From the NCBI GenBank assembly GCA_035798135.1, contig JAPFBR010000001.1, positions 248,001-312,000 of the forward strand: a DNA stretch of 64,000 bases, read 5' to 3'. The position numbers were made by a program, and so were the translations under genes. Every line of letters begins with the position of its first letter. The stretch's first letter is position 1. The notes under the pieces are model-generated. The model ran no database searches, was not told the DNA's origin, and saw only the letters and a list, made by a program, of their open reading frames with translations. Source of the DNA: Sediminicola sp035798135 (GTDB taxonomy: Bacteria; Bacteroidota; Bacteroidia; Flavobacteriales; Flavobacteriaceae). Below are positions 34,501 to 44,117 of this stretch, piece by piece.

Positions 34501-35643
34501 ATGCTTACCAGTCAAAAACACTTGTTCAGCCTTGAGGAGGGCATCACCTATTTAAATGGTGCTTATATGTCCCCTCAACTAAAAAGCACTGAGGAAATTG
34601 GCATAGCCAATCTCATAAAGAAAAGCCGGCCCTATTCTATAAGTCCAGAAGATTTTTTTACACAAAGAGAGGTGCTAAAAAAACGTTTCGCAGAACTTAT
34701 AGAGGCCCCCAATCATCAAAATATTGCCATTATCCCGTCCGTTTCCTATGGTACAGCGACTGTGGCCAATAACGTGAAGTTACAGGCTGGGGATGAGATC
34801 GTGTTGGTGGAAGAAGAGTTTCCAAGCAACGTTTATTCCTGGAGACGACTGGCGGACACTTACGGCGCACAAATAAAGATCGTTAAACCACCCAGCGGAT
34901 TCAAAGATAGAGGCAGGCTTTGGAACGAGGCTATCCTCAATGTCATTACCAATAAAACAGCCCTTGTTGCTATGGCCCACGTACATTGGGCAGACGGCAC
35001 TAAATTTGATTTGAAAATGATTCGGGAGAAAACACGGGCAGTGGGTGCGCTCCTGATCATTGATGGCACCCAAAGTATTGGCGCCCTCCCCTTTTCGGTA
35101 AAAGATTTACAACCAGATGCTTTGATCTGTGGAGGTTACAAATGGTTATTGGGGCCGTATTCCTTGGGGGTCGCCTATTATAGCGATGCTTTTAATGACG
35201 GCAATCCCCTAGAGGATAATTGGATGAACAAACTACACTGTGAAGATTTCACCCAATTGACCCAATACCACGACGAATATCAGCCCCATGCAGGACGATA
35301 CTCCGTTGGCGAATCCAGTAATTTTATATTGGTCCCTATGCTGATCAATGCCTTGGAACAACTGATACAATGGCAACCAGAACAGATTCAGACCTATTGC
35401 AGGGATATTTCTGAACATGCCATAGAAAAGTTAAGGGAACAAAACTACTTTATTGAGGAAAATGCCTTTAGGGGGCAGCACCTTTTTGGGGTTTATCTGC
35501 CCAAAGAAAAGGAGATGCAAATAATAAAACAACGCTTACAGGAACAAAACATATTTGTTTCCTATCGTGGGAAGGCTGTTCGGGTATCCCCCAATGTATA
35601 TAACCGGAAAGAGGATTTCGAAAAATTTCTTTCATGCTTTTAA
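34501..35643 (+). CDS. class V aminotransferase-fold PLP enzyme
   Basis: The 380-residue protein is a fold-type I PLP enzyme of aminotransferase class V (cysteine desulfurase/kynureninase-like). The PLP phosphate-binding region is PSVSYGTATVANN, the ring-binding Asp lies in LLIIDGTQSIGALPF, and the Schiff-base Lys is in CGGYKWLLGPYSLG. No conserved Cys loop for desulfurase activity is evident, so an epimerase or lyase role is also possible. The ATG lies two bases after the pdeM remnant. The reaction is not assigned. Confidence 0.85.
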   Translation: MLTSQKHLFSLEEGITYLNGAYMSPQLKSTEEIGIANLIKKSRPYSISPEDFFTQREVLKKRFAELIEAPNHQNIAIIPSVSYGTATVANNVKLQAGDEIVLVEEEFPSNVYSWRRLADTYGAQIKIVKPPSGFKDRGRLWNEAILNVITNKTALVAMAHVHWADGTKFDLKMIREKTRAVGALLIIDGTQSIGALPFSVKDLQPDALICGGYKWLLGPYSLGVAYYSDAFNDGNPLEDNWMNKLHCEDFTQLTQYHDEYQPHAGRYSVGESSNFILVPMLINALEQLIQWQPEQIQTYCRDISEHAIEKLREQNYFIEENAFRGQHLFGVYLPKEKEMQIIKQRLQEQNIFVSYRGKAVRVSPNVYNRKEDFEKFLSCF

Positions 35644-35687
35644 TGCCATCTAAAAACATATCCTTTTCATGATAGAACAAGAGTGCC

Positions 35688-35695
35688 TATATTTG
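35688..35695 (+). promoter_or_regulatory. -7 promoter element TATATTTG for mfd
   Basis: A perfect TAnnTTTG element lies 16 bp before the TTG start of mfd; transcription from about 35702 would leave a leader near 10 bases. No TTG at -33 was seen. Confidence 0.5.
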
Positions 35696-35711
35696 CATAA
35701 AAATTTTACTC

Positions 35712-38700
35712 TTGAGTAAAACAATTGTACCACAACTTTTTTCACAGTCCCTGCAACTGCAGAAACTGAGAAAATCTATTGCCGATCCCCAAATACATTT
35801 CAGATTAAAAGGTCTTACGGGATCAGCACTTTCATTTGCCGTAAAAGAGATGTTCCAAGATGCCGGAGCCCCTTTTCTATTGATCCTAAACGACAAGGAA
35901 GAAGCCGCCTATCACCTCAATGATCTTGAACAATTGGTAGGAGAGTCCGATGTGCTGTTTTATCCGGGGAGCTACAGAAGACCCTATCAGATAGAGGAAA
36001 CGGACAATGCCAATGTGCTTTTACGTGCTGAAGTACTCAACCGCATCAACTCCAGAAAAAAACCCGCTATTATTGTTACCTATCCCGACGCCCTTTTTGA
36101 AAAGGTGGTCACTCGGAAGGAACTCGACAAGAATACCCTTAAAATAAAATTGGAGGATACCCTATCATTGGATTTTCTGAACGAAGTGCTTTTTGAATAC
36201 AAGTTCAAAAGGGTCGATTTTGTGACCGAACCAGGCGAGTTTTCGGTTAGGGGCGGTATTGTGGATGTATTCTCGTTTTCCCATGACGAGCCCTACCGCA
36301 TAGAATTTTTTGGGGATGAAGTAGACAGTATCCGGACCTTTGATGTGGAGACACAATTATCTACCCTAAAGGTTAAAAAGATTACTATCATCCCCAATGT
36401 AGAGAACAAGTTCTTGGACGAGACCAGGGAAAGCTTCCTGAAATATATTTCTGCCAATACAGTGGTCTTTGCAAAAAACTTGGACCTGCTCTTCGACCGT
36501 ATGGACTCCCTTTTTGCAAAGGCAGAGGAAGCTTTCAAGACCCTGTCCGAAGACATTAAACATGGAGAACCGGAGGAATTGTTCGTGAGCTCCACTTTCC
36601 TAAAGGAACAACTGCACGATTTTAGTTTGATCGAGGTTGGCACCCAATTTAACAAGCGACTGAGACCAAGCGAACCTGAGGTAATAATATTCAATACCAA
36701 GCCTCAACCCTCTTTCAACAAGAAATTCGATCTGTTGATTGAAAACCTCAACGACAACAATGACAAAGGGTATAACAACTATATCTTTTGCGCTACGGAT
36801 CAACAGGCAAAGCGCTTTCATGACATTTTTGATGAGGTAGGAAAACAGGTCCACTACCAAACCATTGTATTCCCATTGTACCAAGGTTTTATAGATGATG
36901 ATTTAAAAATAGTAGCCTATTCGGACCATCAAATATTTGAACGGTACCTGAAGTTCCACCTTAAAAATGGCTATGCTAAAAAACAAGCCATTACCCTTAA
37001 GGACCTCAACAAGTTAGAGATTGGCGATTACGTTACCCATATAGACCACGGAATCGGGAAATTCGGTGGACTTCAAAAAATTGATGTCGAGGGCAAAAAG
37101 CAAGAGGCCATAAAACTTGTTTATGGAGAGCGGGATATCCTCTACGTGAGCATCCATTCGCTTCATAAAATTTCTAAGTTCAATGGGAAGGACGGAAAAG
37201 AACCCAAAATTTACAAATTGGGATCCGGAGCTTGGAAGAAAGTAAAGGAAAAAGCGAAATCACGTGTAAAACTTATAGCCTTCAACCTTATCAAAATATA
37301 TGCTAAACGAAGGCTGGAGAAAGGGTTCCAATACGGCCCTGACAGTTATCTGCAACATGAATTGGAAGCCTCCTTTATCTATGAAGACACTCCCGATCAG
37401 AGTAAATCCACAGATGACATTAAAAGAGATATGGAAAGCGAACGTCCAATGGACCGCTTGATATGTGGAGATGTAGGTTTTGGAAAAACGGAAGTGGCCA
37501 TCCGGGCTGCTTTTAAGGCAGTAGACAATGGCAAACAGGTCGCTGTCTTGGTCCCAACCACCATTCTGGCCTTTCAACATTACAGGACCTTTAACGAACG
37601 TTTAAAGGAGATGCCGATTACCGTGGACTACCTGAATAGGTTCCGTACCGCAAAAGAAAAGAAATCCACGCTGGAGCGCTTAAGAGACGGTAAAGTGGAT
37701 ATTATTATTGGCACCCACCAATTGGTGAACAAGAATGTACAGTTTAAAGATTTAGGCCTTTTGATCGTTGATGAGGAACAAAAATTTGGGGTTGCCGTAA
37801 AGGACAAGTTGAAGTCCATCAAAGAGAATGTGGATGTCCTTACCCTTACCGCGACGCCCATCCCGAGGACCTTGCAGTTTAGTTTGATGGCTGCTAGGGA
37901 TCTATCGGTCATTAACACGGCGCCACCCAACAGATATCCAATAGAAAGTGAGGTTATCCGCTTTAGTGAGGATACGATAAGGGATGCTATCAGCTATGAG
38001 ATACAACGAGGCGGACAAGTGTTTTTTATCCATAACCGAATAGAGAACATTAAGGAAGTAGCGGGAATGATCCAACGTCTCGTTCCGGATGCCAAAATTG
38101 GAATTGGCCATGGGCAACTCGATGGAAAAAAACTGGAAACTTTGATGTTGGCCTTTATGAACAACGAATTTGATGTTCTTGTCTCTACTACCATTGTTGA
38201 AAGTGGCTTGGACGTTTCAAATGCCAATACCATCTTCATCAACAACGCCAATAATTTTGGTTTGAGTGACCTACATCAAATGCGTGGACGTGTTGGCCGA
38301 AGTAACAAAAAAGCCTTTTGTTATTTTATTACGCCTCCTTTTGATGTGATGACCAATGACGCCCGTAAGCGTATCCAAGCCTTGGAGCAATTCACCGAAC
38401 TTGGAAGTGGGTTTAATATTGCTATGAAAGATTTGGAGATCCGCGGTGCAGGAGATCTACTCGGAGGGGAACAAAGTGGATTTATCAATGACATTGGATT
38501 TGATGCCTACCAGAAGATCCTGAACGAAGCCATTGAGGAGCTCAAAGAAAATGAATTTAAAGACCTATACGAAGAAATAGGAGGTTGTGAAAAGGAAAAA
38601 GTCTATGTGAAGGACACCCAGATAGATACTGATTTTGAACTTCTTTTTCCGGATGACTACATCAACAACGTAACCGAACGCTTGAACCTTTATACCCAGT

Positions 38701-39089
38701 TGAACGAAATAAAGGATGATGCGGGACTTCAGAAATTTGAAGCGGAACTTGTGGATCGTTTTGGGGAACTGCCCACACAGGCTGAGGACCTTTTGAGTTC
38801 TGTCCGTATCAAATGGATTGCCAATAGCATCGGTTTGGAAAAGGTGGTTCTAAAACAGGGCAAGATGATCGGATATTTCATATCGGACCAACAATCGGCC
38901 TTTTATCAAAGCAATTCCTTTACCAAAGTGATTCAATTTGTGCAGTCGCATGCCCAGTTGTGTAAAATAAAAGAAAAACAGACCCGCGGTGGTCTTCGTT
39001 TATTGTTGGTTTTCGAAAATATCAAGTCCTTGGACAAAGCACTACAAGCATTTCAACCATTTGCAAAAACCCCGGAACCTGTTTCATAG
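35712..39089 (+). CDS. mfd: transcription-repair coupling factor
   Basis: Mfd removes RNA polymerase stalled at DNA lesions and recruits UvrA. The 1125-residue protein has the UvrB-like N-terminal modules (FYPGSYRRPYQIEETD, VDFVTEPGEFSVRGGIVDVF) and the RNAP-interacting CarD-like domain (GDYVTHIDHGIGKFGGL). The RecG-like helicase follows, with Walker A GDVGFGKTEVA, Walker B IVDEEQKFG, motif III LTATPIPRTL and the Q/R finger HQMRGRVGRS, then the TRCF C-terminal domain. The start is TTG at 35712, since the ATGs downstream would cut into the conserved N-terminus. It is slightly shorter than the E. coli protein, as usual in this phylum. Confidence 0.97.
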   Translation: MSKTIVPQLFSQSLQLQKLRKSIADPQIHFRLKGLTGSALSFAVKEMFQDAGAPFLLILNDKEEAAYHLNDLEQLVGESDVLFYPGSYRRPYQIEETDNANVLLRAEVLNRINSRKKPAIIVTYPDALFEKVVTRKELDKNTLKIKLEDTLSLDFLNEVLFEYKFKRVDFVTEPGEFSVRGGIVDVFSFSHDEPYRIEFFGDEVDSIRTFDVETQLSTLKVKKITIIPNVENKFLDETRESFLKYISANTVVFAKNLDLLFDRMDSLFAKAEEAFKTLSEDIKHGEPEELFVSSTFLKEQLHDFSLIEVGTQFNKRLRPSEPEVIIFNTKPQPSFNKKFDLLIENLNDNNDKGYNNYIFCATDQQAKRFHDIFDEVGKQVHYQTIVFPLYQGFIDDDLKIVAYSDHQIFERYLKFHLKNGYAKKQAITLKDLNKLEIGDYVTHIDHGIGKFGGLQKIDVEGKKQEAIKLVYGERDILYVSIHSLHKISKFNGKDGKEPKIYKLGSGAWKKVKEKAKSRVKLIAFNLIKIYAKRRLEKGFQYGPDSYLQHELEASFIYEDTPDQSKSTDDIKRDMESERPMDRLICGDVGFGKTEVAIRAAFKAVDNGKQVAVLVPTTILAFQHYRTFNERLKEMPITVDYLNRFRTAKEKKSTLERLRDGKVDIIIGTHQLVNKNVQFKDLGLLIVDEEQKFGVAVKDKLKSIKENVDVLTLTATPIPRTLQFSLMAARDLSVINTAPPNRYPIESEVIRFSEDTIRDAISYEIQRGGQVFFIHNRIENIKEVAGMIQRLVPDAKIGIGHGQLDGKKLETLMLAFMNNEFDVLVSTTIVESGLDVSNANTIFINNANNFGLSDLHQMRGRVGRSNKKAFCYFITPPFDVMTNDARKRIQALEQFTELGSGFNIAMKDLEIRGAGDLLGGEQSGFINDIGFDAYQKILNEAIEELKENEFKDLYEEIGGCEKEKVYVKDTQIDTDFELLFPDDYINNVTERLNLYTQLNEIKDDAGLQKFEAELVDRFGELPTQAEDLLSSVRIKWIANSIGLEKVVLKQGKMIGYFISDQQSAFYQSNSFTKVIQFVQSHAQLCKIKEKQTRGGLRLLLVFENIKSLDKALQAFQPFAKTPEPVS

Positions 39090-39153
39090 TGTCACAAAAG
39101 AATAATGATATTTTAAATCTATTTCTTGGAACAGTTTTTGAAAACTATTATAT

Positions 39154-40479
39154 ATGGACAAGTCATTCTTTTTATTCCTTTTATTGGTAAGCACCAGTTT
39201 GGTTGCGCAACACACCATTTCCGGTCCTTTTTCACCTTCCGCGGATTTTAAATGGGTTATGGCCTATCAATTAAAACCCAGCAGTCAGGAATATGTGACG
39301 GCAGGTCCAATAAAAAACGGAGATTTGGAGTTGATTATGCCCAAAACTGCCGAAGCGGGATTGTATAGAATGGTCTATGCCATACCTACCGATGAGTTTT
39401 ATTTTGATGTCATCTACAATGGAAAAGAAGATATCAAACTCGCATTCAATACCTCCAAAGGGGTTTCCTTTACTATTTCTGAAGAGAACGGAACTTATCT
39501 CTCCTATCTTAAGGAATTGACCAATGCAGAAAAAAAATTAGAAGAATACTATACCACTAAACAAAAAGGAAAGGCAGATTTTAACCTCATTGTAAAAGAA
39601 ATGAATACAATTCAGAATTCCTTTGAGGCCAAATCCGAGGGGTTGATCGCGAACAATTTCATCAAAGCGAATAGGCCTTATATTCCTCAACAATTAGAGA
39701 ACCGCGAACAATATAACATTTCCAAAAAAGAACACTTTTTTGACTTCTTGGATTTTAACAACCCAATCCTCCAAAGTTCTGGGTTTTTAATGGACAAAGC
39801 CTTCACCTTTGTTTATTCCTCCGTTACCGCTGAATCATTGAACCATACCCTAGAGCAAGAAATACAGGAAAACTTAAAAGTATTGAACGGCCAAATAACA
39901 GCAGTGGATCCCATATTCAAAGCAAAGCTATTCGAAAAATTATGGATGGAGACATCAAAAAGAGAAATGGGCTCAAGTGCTGATCTTATTTACAACAATT
40001 ACCTGCTTCCCTTATCCAAAACCTCTGGACAAAAAGAAATAAAGGAGATTACTGATAAAATTGAATTGGACAGTCGTTTGAGAATTGGAGCCTCGGCCCC
40101 AGAAATTAGTTGGAATGAAAATGGGGTGGTAAGAAAACTGAGTGATCTTTCTGGGGCGCAGAACTATGTGATTCTATTTTGGAGCAGTACCTGTTCCCAT
40201 TGTTTAAAAGAAGTGCCCGAGTTGTACGCGGAGTTAAAGAATCGCAATTCAATCCACGTTTTGGCAATAGGTTTGGAAGATGATGATATATCTTGGAAGG
40301 CCGAATCATCAAAATTGGAGGACTTTACCCATGTCCTTGGTCTTGGGAAATGGGAAAATGAATATGTCACCCTATACGATGTGCATCAAACACCCACCTA
40401 TTTTGTTTTGGACGCTCAAAAAAGAATTGTGGCAAAACCTTCAGATTTGGACGAATTGCAGACTTATTTAAAAAAATAA
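39154..40479 (+). CDS. secreted thioredoxin-like (TlpA-family) protein
   Basis: The 441-residue protein has a signal peptide (MDKSFFLFLLLVSTSLVAQ) and a long N-terminal domain. The C-terminal thioredoxin fold (about 300-441) has ILFWSSTCSHCLKEVPEL, with a CSHC active site, and the cis-Pro strand HQTPTYFVLDAQ. This architecture is common for Bacteroidota periplasmic thioredoxins that reduce or isomerise disulfides in exported proteins. No partner genes lie nearby. The frame starts with ATG 64 bp after the mfd stop. Confidence 0.85.
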   Translation: MDKSFFLFLLLVSTSLVAQHTISGPFSPSADFKWVMAYQLKPSSQEYVTAGPIKNGDLELIMPKTAEAGLYRMVYAIPTDEFYFDVIYNGKEDIKLAFNTSKGVSFTISEENGTYLSYLKELTNAEKKLEEYYTTKQKGKADFNLIVKEMNTIQNSFEAKSEGLIANNFIKANRPYIPQQLENREQYNISKKEHFFDFLDFNNPILQSSGFLMDKAFTFVYSSVTAESLNHTLEQEIQENLKVLNGQITAVDPIFKAKLFEKLWMETSKREMGSSADLIYNNYLLPLSKTSGQKEIKEITDKIELDSRLRIGASAPEISWNENGVVRKLSDLSGAQNYVILFWSSTCSHCLKEVPELYAELKNRNSIHVLAIGLEDDDISWKAESSKLEDFTHVLGLGKWENEYVTLYDVHQTPTYFVLDAQKRIVAKPSDLDELQTYLKK

Positions 40480-40496
40480 GTCAGGGTCCTATGCAG

Positions 40497-41156
40497 TTAA
40501 AGCGCTTTTAAATCCTTTATTGTCTTAAAAGCAGTATCAACCTGCTCATCATTTACAATAATGGTAAATTCATTGGTGGTGGAAATAACCTCGAACAATA
40601 CGATCCCTTCCCATGCCAGGCGTTGGAAAATAAAGTAATAGATTCCGGGTACAGATACATTCTCTGCAGGTAATTTAACGGTTATGGAAGATAGGTTGCT
40701 CGCCTTTTGGGTGCATTTTTCATTTTTGAACAGCTCCTGTACGGTATCGTCCAATAAATTACTGACCACAATGTTCATTTCATTGACCCCTCTGGAAGAA
40801 GTATAAAAAACATCCTTGTTCTTATTCACTTCCTTAATTAATTGGGTCTGGTTTTCAAGAATTGATTCTGAAACCAAAAATGTGAAATCGGTCAGAGAAG
40901 ACCGCACGGTAATTTCCCCAATATTCTTAAGTACCTTGATAATTTTATGGGTTGCCCTAAATTCAAGATCATCGGAAAGCCTTTTTAAGGCCATTACAAT
41001 AGCACCATTTCTAATATCCTTTCCCAATTCTTCCTCTATTTCCGGCCTTACAAGCCTAGAAAGGGAAGTCAGATTGATTATACCTTGGGCCAAGGCGCTT
41101 TGGAGGAAGGGTTTCTTTTTGATATACTCCTCTACGACGGATGAAATTGTTTTCAT
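40497..41156 (-). CDS. ACT-domain protein without catalytic domain
   Basis: The 219-residue protein has a helical, winged-helix-like N-terminal region (EEYIKKKPFLQSALAQGIINLTSLSRLVRPEIEEELG) and a C-terminal pair of ACT-like folds (SSITVKLPAENVSVPGIYYFIFQRLAWEGIVLFEVIS). It has no kinase or dehydrogenase motif, so it probably senses an amino acid or other small ligand and may bind DNA. Homologues sometimes carry the misleading name aspartate kinase. A strong promoter with an internal inverted repeat lies just upstream (separate entries). Convergent with the thioredoxin-like gene, 17 bp apart. Regulatory role is inferred. Confidence 0.65.
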   Translation of the reverse strand: MKTISSVVEEYIKKKPFLQSALAQGIINLTSLSRLVRPEIEEELGKDIRNGAIVMALKRLSDDLEFRATHKIIKVLKNIGEITVRSSLTDFTFLVSESILENQTQLIKEVNKNKDVFYTSSRGVNEMNIVVSNLLDDTVQELFKNEKCTQKASNLSSITVKLPAENVSVPGIYYFIFQRLAWEGIVLFEVISTTNEFTIIVNDEQVDTAFKTIKDLKAL

Positions 41157-41183
41157 TTTTATGAATTAGATTGGTTGTCTCGG

Positions 41184-41214
41184 CAAATGTAACATTTTGT
41201 TACAAATAAAACAA
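41184..41214 (-). promoter_or_regulatory. promoter TTG-N20-TACATTTG of the ACT-domain gene
   Basis: On the minus strand TTG (complement of 41212-41214) is followed 20 bp later by TACATTTG (complement of 41184-41191), a perfect Bacteroidota promoter. Transcription would start near 41177, about 21 bp before the ATG. Confidence 0.7.
41188..41204. promoter_or_regulatory. 17-bp inverted repeat (TGTAACA-N3-TGTTACA) inside that promoter
   Basis: TGTAACA and TGTTACA are perfect inverted 7-mers separated by TTT. They overlap the -7 element and fill most of the spacer of the ACT-gene promoter, so a bound protein would block RNA polymerase. The ACT-domain protein itself, if its N-terminus binds DNA, is a candidate for autoregulation; this is inference. 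Confidence 0.6.
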
Positions 41215-41346
41215 TTTTGTTTTCGCATAAAGGAGTCGTTTTGAATAAATTATGGTCGAAATCGTATGTACGAAAAATATTGCGCAAAAAATGGCTTCTA
41301 TAATTGTGAAATTCTCAAATTTACAATTAGCAACTATCATTCAAAG

Positions 41347-41995
41347 ATGTCTAAAAACAGGGTTCCTTTAAATGCACCACAATACCCAATTTCGATTTTA
41401 ACGATAAAATTAAAACCTCCTTTATCTAGCTTCATTTAAAAATTGCCTGGATATGCGGAATTGTCTGTTTTATTACCGGCTTTGTTGAATTTGCAGCAGA
41501 TTGGTCTAGATATTACGAAGACAATTATTTTTTTGTGGAAGGGGGGTATATTGCGCTTAAATTTATTGTTCTACAATGCTATTTGTTTTTTATGAGGGGG
41601 TTTGTAATCCTTGGCACAATATTGGTCAAATATCTCCTTAAATTTTCTGCTGTCCATCTAATTATTTTAAGTCTTGTATTTTATGGATATGATATGATGT
41701 CCATCTACTAAACGATTATGGACGTTGTATACGTATTAATATCATCTTAATATCATCCTCCATATTATTCGGACTTTCTGGATTCATCTTTGGTTATGCC
41801 CTGTTAAAATTGGATGAATTCCTTGGGATTTGGGCCACTGTAGCCGGAGGAATTACAATAGCCGCCTCTTTCTTCTTGTTTACGGTGTTTTTAGGTTGGT
41901 TGGGATTGCTATTTTTAGTTCGGGCTGTCTTGATCCAAATCTTCCTTTTGAGCAAAACGGCCCATTTCATGCAACTGAAACAAAATAATCATTAA
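41347..41995 (+). pseudogene. frameshifted four-helix-type membrane protein
   Basis: Starting at the ATG at 41347 (MSKNRVPLNAPQYPISIL...), the frame is lost near 41435 and continues one frame over as KIAWICGIVCFITGFVEF to a stop at 41709-41711. It then resumes in the third frame as NDYGRCIRINIILISSSILF ... LGWLGLLFLVRAVLIQIFLL, to the stop at 41993-41995. Restoring one base at each break gives a continuous 216-residue multi-pass membrane protein, so two single-base deletions fit best. Alternatively the second part is a small membrane protein from the ATG at 41718 put out of frame by an 11-bp tandem duplication (41736-41757). I do not recognise the family. Confidence 0.6.
41736..41757 (+). repeat. 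perfect 11-bp tandem duplication in the membrane pseudogene
   Basis: TTAATATCATC occurs twice without a gap. Eleven bases are not a multiple of three, so gaining or losing a copy shifts the downstream frame of the surrounding membrane-protein gene. Confidence 0.85.
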
Positions 41996-42042
41996 AAATG
42001 AACAAAAAAGGAATCTAGAAGAATGCAAAGCAAGTATGGTAT

Positions 42043-42402
42043 TTAAAAATGATAAAAGGCATCCTCCAGATGTTCTATTTGAAATTTGTCCTTATGCCTA
42101 TGTATTGTAATGATATCAAAACGCACAGAAACTTCCAAATCCTTGGCAACCACATAATGGTCTGCGGCCATGACCAATAAACTTTTCTTTTTCTCCGTAA
42201 CAGTCTCCGCAATATGTTCAATAAAATTGGTGCTCCTGGATTTTACTTCAATAATCGCCAATTCATTTTCTTTTAGTGCCACAATGTCGATTTCCGCTTT
42301 TAAATACCTATAGTTACGGTCTTTGATCACATAGCCTTGACCTTTTAAATAATCTACGGCCATTTGTTCTCCCAACTTACCAAATTCGTTATGTTTTCCC
42401 AT
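42043..42402 (-). CDS. YraN family protein (UPF0102)
   Basis: The 119-residue protein has the YraN/UPF0102 nuclease-like fold: GKLGEQMAVDYLKGQGYVIKDRNYRYLKAEIDIVA, with EIDIVA and IIEVKSRS giving the Asp/Glu-x-Lys pattern of PD-(D/E)xK-type Holliday-junction resolvase relatives. YraN proteins are conserved but their role is unproven. It diverges from DUF1800 and follows the membrane pseudogene on the other strand. Confidence 0.85.
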   Translation of the reverse strand: MGKHNEFGKLGEQMAVDYLKGQGYVIKDRNYRYLKAEIDIVALKENELAIIEVKSRSTNFIEHIAETVTEKKKSLLVMAADHYVVAKDLEVSVRFDIITIHRHKDKFQIEHLEDAFYHF

Positions 42403-42567
42403 AAGAATGCGTTTAAAACTTAAAATTAAGTGCAGTTGGTCGAAAAAATTGGTATTTCACCGTCTAAATAATTTTTATGCACGTATTTTAATAGTCAAAT
42501 CAACGAATTTATCTGATTACTAATACTATACAATAACATTTATACGTTTATTAGTATCCCCAAAACT

Positions 42568-44106
42568 ATGAACCTAGAAACCAACGCCCCAAATACCATG
42601 GAATTCTTTATTAATTGTAATACCTCCAGTTTAGCTACCTATACTGTACCCTTGGACAAAATAAAGGTTGCACATTTGTATAGAAGATTGGGGTTTAGCG
42701 CGTCTGTTCAGACCATAGATCAGGCGGTTGGTCAAACTGCATCTACATTAGTGGATAATATGATCAATGAGGCCGAGAACCTGCCACTACTGGCAGCCCC
42801 TACTTGGGCCGATTGGAACAATAGCAACTATCCCGAGGATGACGACGCAAGGCGCGCCTTGCGAAATTCTCAAATTGGGGAATGGAAATTGGCCTATGCC
42901 AATGGCTTGATCAACAATAACCTAAGGGATCGACTGAGTTTTTTCTGGTGTAACCATTTTGTAACGGAATTGGATGTATATGACTGTAATTCCTTTCTTT
43001 ATTATTATACGGACTGTTTACAGCGAAACGCTTTAGGCAACTTTAAGACCTTTGTGCAAGAAATAGGGCTCACCAGTGCCATGTTGTTCTATTTGGACGG
43101 CGCGTATAACAATAATGACCGACCCAATGAGAACTATGCCCGTGAGCTCTACGAACTTTTTTCGCTAGGTGAGGGCAATGGGTATTCGGAACAGGATATC
43201 ATAGAGACCGCCAGGGCCCTGACCGGATATGTGGAAAGGGGAGAAATTGGATGTACCCAAGTGACATTTGATCCCACCAAACACGACACAGGAAGTAAAA
43301 CCATATTGGGGCAGACAGGAAACTGGGGATATGATGACGTCATCAATATTCTATTCCAACAAAGGCCCAATGAAATAGCACAATTTATTTGTAGAAAGCT
43401 TTATGAGTTCTTTGTACACCCAGACTCCAAGGATGATGCGGGCAATGCCCAAACCATTATAGAGGGGATGGCAACAACAATGGTCTCAAATAATTTTGAG
43501 ATTGCCCCAGTACTATCGCAATTGTTTAAAAGCCAGCACTTTTTTGATGATGAGGCCATAGGTGTCATTATCAAGAGCCCTTATGATCTGTTTTTGAATT
43601 TACTAAAAGAAACAGGTTTCTTTTATGACGATAGTGTAATGAGCCAAATTATTGAGACGACCAGAATGCTCAGCCAAGAACTTTTTGACCCTGTGGATGT
43701 GGCTGGTTGGCAAAGGGACAGATCGTGGATAAACACCAATTTCATGATCGGAAGGTGGCTCTCCCTAGAGTTTATGCTTGATGGCTTTTATGGTTATAAC
43801 GCCGAACAGTTCCGTGCTTTTGCCATGGCCGTTGTAGGTCCAGGTAATAGTGGCACTAGTAATCCAAGGATTGTGGTAGAGGCCATAGTAAACAAAATGA
43901 CCCCAAAAGGATTATTGACGGAGGCCGATTTTGAAATTGCCCTTTCCGCATTTACTATAGAAGATGTACCCCAAGAGTACTACGGTCCCGATTATATAGA
44001 CGGAGGATTAGGGCTTTGGATGTTGGACATCAGTCCTGAAGTACCCTTCCAAGTATATCTTTTGTTACAACATCTTGCCAGACAACCAGAATTCGAATTA
44101 AAATAA
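42568..44106 (+). CDS. DUF1800 family protein
   Basis: The 512-residue protein is a DUF1800 member: HLYRRLGFSASVQTIDQAVGQ near the N-terminus, the central FFWCNHFVTELDVYDCNSFLYYYTDCLQ region, NYARELYELFSLGEGNGYSEQDI, and DVAGWQRDRSWINTNFMIGRW toward the C-terminus. DUF1800 proteins are secreted or periplasmic in many bacteria and are nearly always paired with DUF1501, but their activity is unknown. No clear N-terminal signal peptide is visible here, so export, if any, may use another route or the partner. It lies 11 bp upstream of the DUF1501 gene, surely one operon. Confidence 0.9.
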   Translation: MNLETNAPNTMEFFINCNTSSLATYTVPLDKIKVAHLYRRLGFSASVQTIDQAVGQTASTLVDNMINEAENLPLLAAPTWADWNNSNYPEDDDARRALRNSQIGEWKLAYANGLINNNLRDRLSFFWCNHFVTELDVYDCNSFLYYYTDCLQRNALGNFKTFVQEIGLTSAMLFYLDGAYNNNDRPNENYARELYELFSLGEGNGYSEQDIIETARALTGYVERGEIGCTQVTFDPTKHDTGSKTILGQTGNWGYDDVINILFQQRPNEIAQFICRKLYEFFVHPDSKDDAGNAQTIIEGMATTMVSNNFEIAPVLSQLFKSQHFFDDEAIGVIIKSPYDLFLNLLKETGFFYDDSVMSQIIETTRMLSQELFDPVDVAGWQRDRSWINTNFMIGRWLSLEFMLDGFYGYNAEQFRAFAMAVVGPGNSGTSNPRIVVEAIVNKMTPKGLLTEADFEIALSAFTIEDVPQEYYGPDYIDGGLGLWMLDISPEVPFQVYLLLQHLARQPEFELK

Positions 44107-44117
44107 TACCTACGACC

